DNA from: Phycisphaerae bacterium
GTDB lineage: Bacteria > Planctomycetota > Phycisphaerae > Phycisphaerales > SM1A02
Assembly: GCA_002718515.1 (NCBI GenBank)
Contig: PBEX01000038.1
Coordinates: 9,643-15,384 of the forward strand
Length of the DNA stretch: 5,742 nucleotides
Direction of reading: 5' to 3'
In this document: positions 1 through 5,035 of the stretch, in pieces
How positions within the stretch are numbered: the first letter of the stretch is position 1
Layout: the number at the start of each line of letters is the position of its first letter
Notes under the pieces: model-generated
What the model saw: only the letters and a program-made list of their open reading frames with translations
Database searches by the model: none
What the model was told of the DNA's origin: nothing
Translations under genes and position numbers: made by a program

Positions 1-552
1 ATTCAGTGAAGTCATGCCGACTGGGCGTGAGTCCTTCTCAATCTTTTCAAACTCATCCTTATCGATTTCAAGGAAATCCATAATCTGATCTTGAGTCGCT
101 TTATGGCCAGTTTCCATTTCAATAGACTTGCGAGCTCGGTCCACTTTCGTAGAACGCGACCGCACGAGTCTTGGAACCCAGTCCATCGCACGAAGTTCAT
201 CATAAATCGCACCGCGGATTCGCTGGGTGCAATACGTTTCAAATTTAAAGCCGCGCTCGAGGTCATATGCGTCTATGGCTTGCATCAAACCAAACAACCC
301 TGCTGAGTACAGATCATCGACATCCACTTCAGATGGAAGTTTTTGATGAACCCGTTCCGCTGTATAGCGAACAAGTTGCAGGTAATGCTCCATGAGCACA
401 TTCCTAATTTCAAGCGTTGGTTCTACTTTGTAAATCATCCATACTTCAAGCAACTCCATTTCACCTGATGGCATTTGCACAACGACATCCAAGCCCTTTG
501 GAATCTTTCCTTGTAGTGATGATCTAATCGATTCAACTGAGACAGTTGGCAT
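1..552 (-). CDS. fliA: FliA/WhiG-family flagellar RNA polymerase sigma factor, C-terminus cut by window edge
   Basis: Alternative sigma factor of the sigma-28 (FliA/WhiG) type, which directs core RNA polymerase to late flagellar and chemotaxis promoters. The first 184 codons are visible; the gene runs off the left edge, so only regions 2 and the start of 3 are seen. Region 2 spans about residues 48-120. Hallmarks are the run HYLQLVRYTAERV (56-68), DDLYSAGLFGLMQAID (79-94), FETYCTQRIRGAIYDELR (104-121) and the FliA-type DWVPRLVRSR (124-133) leading into region 3. The ATG at 552 is chosen because AAGGAG lies 6 bases upstream. This gives about 38 residues ahead of the usual FliA beginning (VWMIYK at 37-42), longer than typical. 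It lies downstream of the FlhA-FlhF gene on the same strand, matching the common flhA-flhF-flhG-fliA order minus flhG. Family call confident; exact sigma-28 promoter specificity is inferred. Confidence 0.92.
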   Translation of the reverse strand, partial: MPTVSVESIRSSLQGKIPKGLDVVVQMPSGEMELLEVWMIYKVEPTLEIRNVLMEHYLQLVRYTAERVHQKLPSEVDVDDLYSAGLFGLMQAIDAYDLERGFKFETYCTQRIRGAIYDELRAMDWVPRLVRSRSTKVDRARKSIEMETGHKATQDQIMDFLEIDKDEFEKIEKDSRPVGMTSLN

Positions 553-558
553 GGTCTA

Positions 559-564
559 CTCCTT
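559..564 (-). promoter_or_regulatory. Shine-Dalgarno site of the sigma factor gene
   Basis: The minus strand reads AAGGAG, ending six bases before the ATG at 552. It is a near-perfect match to the anti-SD complement and fixes the start, so the unusual N-terminal extension of this sigma factor is probably translated. Confidence 0.8.
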
Positions 565-580
565 GACCCTTACACTAGAC

Positions 581-600
581 AAGCATACACATGCATGCTT
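581..600. repeat. Imperfect palindrome in the sigma factor leader
   Basis: The arms AAGCAT (581-586) and ATGCTT (595-600) are perfect complements around an eight-base centre, and the right half also contains GCATGC. The site lies 29-48 bases upstream of the sigma factor ATG and downstream of the candidate promoter, so it would be in the 5' leader. It could be an operator or a leader hairpin, or chance in AT-rich DNA. Confidence 0.35.
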
Positions 601-641
601 TCCAATTCATCCTGCCGATCCTTGGCAACGATGTTGTGAAA

Positions 642-671
642 ACTATACCATGTTGCAAGCAGGATGTTCAA
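642..671 (-). promoter_or_regulatory. Candidate sigma-70-type extended -10 promoter for the sigma factor gene
   Basis: On the minus strand a -10 box TATAGT (647-642, five of six matches) is preceded by TG one base upstream, forming an extended -10 element. A -35-like TTGAAC (671-666, four of six matches) lies 18 bases upstream. Transcription would begin near 635, giving a leader of roughly 80 bases. This is the best housekeeping-type promoter match I found in the gap by eye. Promoter rules of this organism are unknown, so it remains a candidate. Confidence 0.45.
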
Positions 672-706
672 GAGAATGTAAAGGGGATTTGTCATGAAAT
701 TCAAAT

Positions 707-722
707 TGTCAATCTTTTGACA
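707..722. repeat. Inverted repeat TGTCAA-TCTT-TTGACA
   Basis: Perfect six-base arms around a four-base centre put a consensus -35 hexamer (TTGACA) on each strand. Neither copy has a convincing -10 box 16-18 bases downstream (minus strand AATCCC, plus strand TGAGCA). It may be a regulator binding site about 36 bases upstream of the candidate -35 at 666-671, or a chance palindrome. Confidence 0.35.
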
Positions 723-796
723 CACTCCTATGAAAGTCATGAGCAAGCACTTTTCATTCACTTATTCCCACTGCTTCCCGTTTTTTTATTTATTGT

Positions 797-825
797 AAAA
801 AAGCCGTTTTCTGTGAAAGAGGCCT
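797..825 (-). terminator. Candidate rho-independent terminator after the FlhA-FlhF gene
   Basis: Read on the minus strand, AGGCC (825-821) pairs with GGCTT (805-801; one G-T pair). A 2x2 internal mismatch follows, then TTTC pairs with GAAA around an ACA loop. The right arm runs straight into six T (802-797). It begins 47 bases after the stop codon at 872-874. The stem is modest and interrupted, so termination may be partial. If real, it separates the fusion gene from the sigma factor transcript, consistent with the latter having its own promoter at 642-671. Confidence 0.45.
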
Positions 826-871
826 GTTTTCCAGCTCTAACTGGGCTGAAATCGATTTTGCACTAGATGGT

Positions 872-3277
872 CTAAGTTGAATAACCAGAAGAGGTTATCG
901 GCTGTTGGGTGCAGTTAAACTCACCAATGACTGACTCAACCAACTTGTGGGTCTTTGCAATCTCTAAATGCGTTGAAACATCTTGACCATCTGTAAACCA
1001 ACTTAATGATGTTCTTAAGGAACTCAGTGATGAAGCGACTGCACCATACGATTCAACTTCATCTAACTTTGTCACAATAATGCGGTCGTAATTTGTTACA
1101 GCGAATGCTTCAGCAGCGCGTAACGTCGCTGAAGAGGTTGAAGTTGCGGATAGAACAAGGTGCGTTTCCGTCGGATTTGCAACTGACAAAATGTTTGCGG
1201 TCTCTTCAATGCGATCAATATCCATCGCTGACCGCCCTGTTGTATCAATAAGCACAACATCTTCTTTATTGATTTCAGCAAACACTTGAACCATTTGCTC
1301 AGCCGTACTTGCAATCTTAAATGGCGCGTCAAACAAATCTGCATACTGACGCAGTTGATCGACGGCTGCAATCCGGTAAGTGTCAGCTGTCACAAGCGTC
1401 ACTGAACGGCCTTGTTGCAATCGATACTTTGTAGCGAGTTTCGCAATTGTCGTTGTTTTCCCAACTCCAGTTGGGCCAACAAGTGCAATGGTGATTGGAG
1501 CATCGTTGCTTCGCCTTGGCGGTTGTACCACATCAGGAAGCTGAGTCATCATCGCTTCCTGCAATCTGCCCTTGTACACTTCATTAGACATGCCTGGGTA
1601 CACTTGGACTGAGTTGATTAACTTCTCAGCAAACGATTCTGCAATACCCTGAGCGATGAGCCATGCTCTTGCTTCAGTGGAATGGTTGGACTGCGGCTCA
1701 ACTTGTCTGTTCATTGCATTGCCAACAATATCCCGAATCTCTTGGATGCCCTGTTCGATTCGTTTTGTGTTGACTTCTAGGGGTTTGACTTCTTTGAGAA
1801 GTGATTTCGCATAAGCAATTGTTCGTTGCCTGTCAGTTTTCAACTCTCGTTGATGCGACTCAGTTTGCAACTCTGGGCACAATCTTCCAACGATGACGAG
1901 TTCAACCTCGTTCACAATTTCATTGCGACCAACAACAACAGCATTGATGTTTGCTTTGCTAAATCTCGCTTTAATTTTTCGCCTTGCTTTCATTGAAGTC
2001 ACAACAACAATTGGAAGGGACTCATCTACGAGTTGTTTTGAAGCCTCTTGCATTGCAGTCGTCAACTGGAACGAGTCTAACTTCTGACTTTCTATTGCAA
2101 CTTCAACAGCGGTTGGCAATTCAACGCACTTAATGATTTGTTGACCCGTTTCGTTTGTTCTAGCAATACCTTCGCAAATTTGTCTACGCAACCGTAATCG
2201 CACCTTCTCTACACAATCAGGGGCTGAGACATTCTCCCAGTCAGATGCTGTTTCTAATATCGTTTTCAAATCTACGACTGGCACTTGTTCTTCAAGCAAT
2301 GCCCCAAGAATATGATGCAATCTAGAAAGCGAAACCTTCTTGCTCATGATTGATTGAACGAACTCTGGAGAAGTTGACCTCAGGTCTTCTAACATTTCGG
2401 CAACTGCTTCACGAGTCAATAACTCCGATGCGTACTGCTCAACAACATAAGCAAGATGTGTCATGAGCACTGCAACAGCATCCATTGGCTGTGCAAACAA
2501 GTCGCCAAGTTGAGAATCTGTTGGTTCGAGCCAGACGACATCAAAACCGAACACTGGATCGACATCTTGAACGCCTGTTATCGCGTGATGATTGTGCGGG
2601 GGCATGACCATCACTCTTTCTGGGTAAATGTGCCCTTCACCTACTAGACCACCCCTGACATAGAGGCGGTACCCATTTGGATGGAGGTTGTAGTTGTCCT
2701 TGATGCACATCGAGGGAACCGTGAACCCGAGCGTCTCAGATATTGAAAAACGGAGCGAAGCGAGTTGCTCAACAACATTTCCGGGCATCTCTTGTGAAAC
2801 GAGAGGCAATAAACTCTTGCCAAGTTCGAGTCTCATTTTCGCGTCAAGTGGATTTGATTTTTGAATCTGCTGCTGTTTTCGCTCAATGAGGGTCTTGCCG
2901 TCTTCACTTCTCTTCATTTGCTGGAAACCTGTCCAAGCAAGTGCTCCAATCAGCGATGCAAAAACTAGAAGCGGAAGCGTTGGCAGATTCGTCATCGCAA
3001 GCCCAACGAGTAAGACAGAGAACAACCCAAGTGCAAACGGCTGGGCTGTAAATGACTGAGGAACCGAAATCCCAAGTGGCATGCCATCTTTTGAAAGCAA
3101 GGTTGCAACCCCAACGAACAAACCGAGCACAAGAATGAGTTGCCACACAAACGTCATCGAGATGACTTGAGAACTCACCATAGCAAGGGAAAGTTGGTCA
3201 ATTCCCTGCGCAGAGACAGATTCTCCCCAGAGCCCTAGAACGATGCAACAATAACAGATGAGCGAAACGGTTCGCAT
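872..3277 (-). CDS. FlhA-FlhF fusion: membrane-truncated FlhA export-gate domain joined to FlhF SRP-type GTPase
   Basis: An 801-residue protein from the preferred ATG at 3277, chosen for AGGAAG four bases upstream and because it begins a clean signal peptide (1-23, cleavage at SVSA/QG). The frame stays open to a TTG at 3361 (829 aa), but no SD supports earlier starts. Hydrophobic segments lie near 38-62, 80-98 and 100-115; the last two, with NLPTLPLLVFA, resemble FlhA's final membrane hairpin. The FlhA cytoplasmic domain covers about 143-466, with LELGKSLLPLV, IKDNYNLHPNGYRLYVRG, VDPVFGFDVVWL, VAVLMTHLAYVVEQYASELL, LKTILETASDW and the final GRNEIVNEVELVIVG. A helical linker (467-592) leads to the FlhF GTPase (593-787): GPTGVGKTT at 601-609, TADTYRIAAVDQLR at 630-643, DTTGRS at 678-683, TKLDE at 736-740, GQD at 764-766. 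FlhA normally has about eight membrane helices and the FHIPEP signature; both the first helices and that signature are missing. FlhF's usual N-terminal B domain is also not recognisable. Probably inner-membrane, with both functional domains cytoplasmic. A complete flhA may exist elsewhere. Confidence 0.88.
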   Translation of the reverse strand: MRTVSLICYCCIVLGLWGESVSAQGIDQLSLAMVSSQVISMTFVWQLILVLGLFVGVATLLSKDGMPLGISVPQSFTAQPFALGLFSVLLVGLAMTNLPTLPLLVFASLIGALAWTGFQQMKRSEDGKTLIERKQQQIQKSNPLDAKMRLELGKSLLPLVSQEMPGNVVEQLASLRFSISETLGFTVPSMCIKDNYNLHPNGYRLYVRGGLVGEGHIYPERVMVMPPHNHHAITGVQDVDPVFGFDVVWLEPTDSQLGDLFAQPMDAVAVLMTHLAYVVEQYASELLTREAVAEMLEDLRSTSPEFVQSIMSKKVSLSRLHHILGALLEEQVPVVDLKTILETASDWENVSAPDCVEKVRLRLRRQICEGIARTNETGQQIIKCVELPTAVEVAIESQKLDSFQLTTAMQEASKQLVDESLPIVVVTSMKARRKIKARFSKANINAVVVGRNEIVNEVELVIVGRLCPELQTESHQRELKTDRQRTIAYAKSLLKEVKPLEVNTKRIEQGIQEIRDIVGNAMNRQVEPQSNHSTEARAWLIAQGIAESFAEKLINSVQVYPGMSNEVYKGRLQEAMMTQLPDVVQPPRRSNDAPITIALVGPTGVGKTTTIAKLATKYRLQQGRSVTLVTADTYRIAAVDQLRQYADLFDAPFKIASTAEQMVQVFAEINKEDVVLIDTTGRSAMDIDRIEETANILSVANPTETHLVLSATSTSSATLRAAEAFAVTNYDRIIVTKLDEVESYGAVASSLSSLRTSLSWFTDGQDVSTHLEIAKTHKLVESVIGEFNCTQQPITSSGYST
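895..902 (-). promoter_or_regulatory. Sigma-28 -10-like octamer inside the 3' end of the fusion gene
   Basis: The minus strand reads GCCGATAA, identical to the -10 consensus of enterobacterial FliA promoters, and points at the sigma factor gene about 340 bases away. The -35 region at the expected 11-base spacing reads AGTTTAAC, which does not match TAAAGTTT. It overlaps codons for Q-P-I-T near the C-terminus, and a candidate terminator lies between it and the sigma factor gene. Possibly chance. Confidence 0.2.
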
Positions 3278-3370
3278 AAGTCTTCCTGACACTTTGTTTT
3301 GGGGCATCCGTGCCCACTCAAGCACCCCTAAAAAGGGTGTAATCACTCTGAACATCGGCAACTTTAATCG
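3278..3370. promoter_or_regulatory. Divergent spacer with two stem-loops
   Basis: If the fusion gene starts at 3277, 93 bases separate two genes transcribed away from each other, so promoters for both should lie here. There are two compact inverted repeats: GGGCA-TCCG-TGCCC (3302-3315), and CACCC/GGGTG with a seven-base loop (3323-3339). On the plus strand TGTAAT (3338-3343) and TTTAAT (3363-3368) resemble -10 boxes, but neither has a good -35 partner. No clear promoter is visible for the minus-strand gene. Both hairpins would be in the leader of any fusion-gene transcript starting to their right. Confidence 0.45.
3282..3287 (-). promoter_or_regulatory. Shine-Dalgarno site deciding the start of the fusion gene
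   Basis: The minus strand reads AGGAAG followed by ACTT and the ATG at 3277. The other candidate starts (ATG at 3307, ATG at 3355, TTG at 3361) have no comparable purine-rich site. This start also places the signal peptide exactly at the N-terminus. Confidence 0.65.
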
Positions 3371-4453
3371 ATGAACATGATTATCATGCCCATTATGGCA
3401 ACAAGATTTTGCGTCATCTTTTTACTTTTTTGTGCCTGCACGGCGTTTGGGCAGGAAACCTACACGCTCAATGAGCAAACTGACACATGGGAACTCACTT
3501 CGTCGCCGAAGCCCGGTTCTCCAGGTGCGCAACTGACTTCTGCTGCAAAAGCGCTCGCTAACAATAAGTACGATGATGCTATCCGCCTATCTACAATCTG
3601 GATTAATCGCAACAAACGACACCCACTTCTAGGGGAAGCGCACATGATTCGCGGCGACGCCTTGTTCAAGCAAGGCGATTACTACGAGTCATTGTTTGAT
3701 TACGAGTTTGTCGCGAGCACGTTCTATGGCACTGATGTTGAAGTAGCTGCGAACGCTCGCGAACTTGAGATTGGAACCATGTTCGCAAATGGCGTTAAGA
3801 AGAAGGTCTGGGGCATGCGAATTGCAGATGCAACCGATGAAGCAGCCGAACTGCTCATGCGAGTCCAATCAAGAATGCCTCGAAGCCCCATGGCTCAAGA
3901 AGCGTGCATGGAACTCGCTGACCTTTACTTTAGACAGAACGACATGAAACTTGCGAATAAGGCTTATGGCATTTTTCTGAGCAACTACGGCAACACTGCA
4001 AACGTTCAACTTATATCGAAAGCTCAATCCCGACTGATTGACACTCGATTAGCAACATACCGTGGTCCGCTGTACTCAAACAAAGGTCTTGTTGACGCGA
4101 ATCTTGAACTCGAACAGTTGCAGTTACTGAATCCAAGACTCGCCAAAACCATCAACGCGTCTGCCCGAATAACCCGATTTGATGAGTTGTTTGCCCAGAA
4201 ATTGCTAAACACTGCGAACTGGTATCTCAAAACTGAAAAGCCAATATCTGCAGAGTACACACTCCGTCAGATGGTCAAAAAGTATCCAAAAACTTCAGCA
4301 ACCGTTGAAGCCCTTGAAGATGTTATTCCAAGACTGCTCACACAACTTCCGCCAGTAATTCTAGAAGAAGCAGCACCGTTTTACGCCATTCAACAAGAAG
4401 CCATCTTAGGCAGAACTATTGTCATTGAATTGATGACGGAGGAAACTCAATGA
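3371..4453 (+). CDS. BamD-like TPR protein, exported
   Basis: A 360-residue secreted helical-repeat protein resembling BamD/YfiO-type outer-membrane assembly factors, which hold TPR motifs in the periplasm and help the BAM complex insert beta-barrels. A signal peptide with hydrophobic core FCVIFLLFCACTAF is followed by a likely cleavage at AFG/QE (27/28). TPR-like helices are seen at about 51-83 (AAKALANNKYDDAIRLS), 86-120 (AHMIRGDALFKQGDYYES), 154-208 (MAQEACMELADLYFRQNDM, then KANKAYG-type packing) and 272-312 (NTANWYLKTEKPISAEYTL with VKKYPKTS). Canonical BamD is a lipoprotein of about 245 residues; this one is longer and the cysteines at 21 and 23 do not sit in a good lipobox. The start is uncertain: ATGs at 3371, 3377, 3386 and 3395 all lack an SD, and the one at 3395 gives the most compact signal peptide. 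It overlaps lptE by four bases, so the two are probably co-translated. Could also be a generic TPR envelope protein. Confidence 0.75.
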   Translation: MNMIIMPIMATRFCVIFLLFCACTAFGQETYTLNEQTDTWELTSSPKPGSPGAQLTSAAKALANNKYDDAIRLSTIWINRNKRHPLLGEAHMIRGDALFKQGDYYESLFDYEFVASTFYGTDVEVAANARELEIGTMFANGVKKKVWGMRIADATDEAAELLMRVQSRMPRSPMAQEACMELADLYFRQNDMKLANKAYGIFLSNYGNTANVQLISKAQSRLIDTRLATYRGPLYSNKGLVDANLELEQLQLLNPRLAKTINASARITRFDELFAQKLLNTANWYLKTEKPISAEYTLRQMVKKYPKTSATVEALEDVIPRLLTQLPPVILEEAAPFYAIQQEAILGRTIVIELMTEETQ

Positions 4454-4956
4454 GACTCTTCGTTCTGCTCGTTGGACTCATTCTCTCGGGTTGCGCGAGC
4501 GACCCAACCGTAGGTTATTCTTCGCAATCCCTTTACGCTCCACAGTTTAGAACTGTTGCGGTCCCGATGTTTGAAAACAACACAACTGCTCGACAGATGG
4601 AGATGATGTTGACTGACGCTCTTGTCAAAAAGATTCAATCACGCACGCCCTACCGTGTCGTTGATGAAATGAATGCAGACACACTGTTGACTGGCACAAT
4701 TACCGATGTAGAGTTGCAACCACTCAATCGCTCAAGTGTGACTGGCTTTGACAATGAAGTCTTACTTAAAGTGACAGTCAGTTTTGATTGGATGAATCTT
4801 GGAACCGGAACACGCATCGTTGGCAAAAGAAACTTCACTGCTGATGCAATTTTTGTCCCTTCAAGACCATCTTCGGAACCCCTCGAAATGGGACAATTTG
4901 CTGCAATCGAACAGTTATCTTCCGATATTGTCGATCAAATGCAAGCAGCGTGGTAA
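4450..4956 (+). CDS. lptE: LptE-like LPS-assembly lipoprotein
   Basis: A 168-residue outer-membrane lipoprotein of the LptE type, the plug and chaperone of the LptD barrel that places lipopolysaccharide in the outer leaflet. A short signal peptide ends in the lipobox LSGC, with the acylated cysteine at residue 15. The mature part begins GYSSQSLY and contains the family-style core FRTVAVPMFENNTT (33-46), LTDALVKKIQSRTPYRVVD (54-72) and ADTLLTGTITDVE (75-87). Aspartate at position +2 after the acylated Cys is not seen (Ala-Ser follow), which in proteobacteria fits outer-membrane sorting. The start is fixed by GGAGGA a few bases upstream and by the ATGA overlap with the TPR gene, pointing to translational coupling. 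Length fits the family. The pairing with a BamD-like protein links barrel and LPS assembly. Confidence 0.82.
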   Translation: MRLFVLLVGLILSGCASDPTVGYSSQSLYAPQFRTVAVPMFENNTTARQMEMMLTDALVKKIQSRTPYRVVDEMNADTLLTGTITDVELQPLNRSSVTGFDNEVLLKVTVSFDWMNLGTGTRIVGKRNFTADAIFVPSRPSSEPLEMGQFAAIEQLSSDIVDQMQAAW

Positions 4957-4990
4957 ACCACACACAGATTCGCTTCGTAGCATAAAATAC

Positions 4991-5007
4991 TGCGTCACTT
5001 CAACGCA
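4991..5007. repeat. Small stem-loop in the lptE-ftsH spacer
   Basis: TGCGT (4991-4995) and ACGCA (5003-5007) are perfect five-base arms around a seven-base loop in the 79-base gap. No T-run follows on either strand, so it is not a classic terminator. A -10-like TAAAAT at 4983-4988 lies just before it but lacks a -35 partner. Its role, if any, is unknown. Confidence 0.25.
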
Positions 5008-5035
5008 CATGACATTCCCTTACAGGTAACTATTG

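Larger units (their letters stand above)
553..871. other. 319-base intergenic region with no convincing gene
   Basis: This gap separates the stop of the FlhA-FlhF gene from the sigma factor start. It is more AT-rich than the flanking genes. Short open frames exist on both strands (91 codons on plus, 63 on minus), but neither encodes a recognisable domain. The plus-strand frame lacks an SD and runs through the putative promoter and terminator. From upstream to downstream on the minus strand the gap holds a candidate terminator (797-825), a TTGACA inverted repeat (707-722), a candidate promoter (642-671), a palindrome in the leader (581-600) and the SD (559-564). There is no room for an flhG-type ATPase gene. 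Confidence 0.7.

Noticed and set aside
12..266. Minus-strand 84-codon frame rich in Lys and Arg
   Set aside because: Out-of-frame shadow of the sigma factor, whose own frame carries clear region 2 motifs.
570..761. Minus-strand open frame of 63 codons upstream of the sigma factor
   Set aside because: Overlaps the candidate promoter and leader palindrome, and shows no family motif.
591..866. Plus-strand open frame of 91 codons in the gap between the fusion gene and the sigma factor
   Set aside because: No SD, no recognisable domain, and it runs antisense through the candidate promoter and terminator; composition looks non-coding.
3300..3316. GGCACG-like sigma-54 promoter on the minus strand before the fusion gene
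   Set aside because: The GGCACG half is present but the required TTGC-type -12 element is absent at the right spacing; the match is explained by the GGGCA/TGCCC stem-loop.
3278..3361. N-terminal extension of the fusion protein to the TTG at 3361
   Set aside because: No SD for any start upstream of 3277, it would bury the signal peptide, and it would leave only nine bases between divergent genes.
4957..5035. Terminator between lptE and ftsH
   Set aside because: The only hairpin (4991-5007) lacks a T-run.
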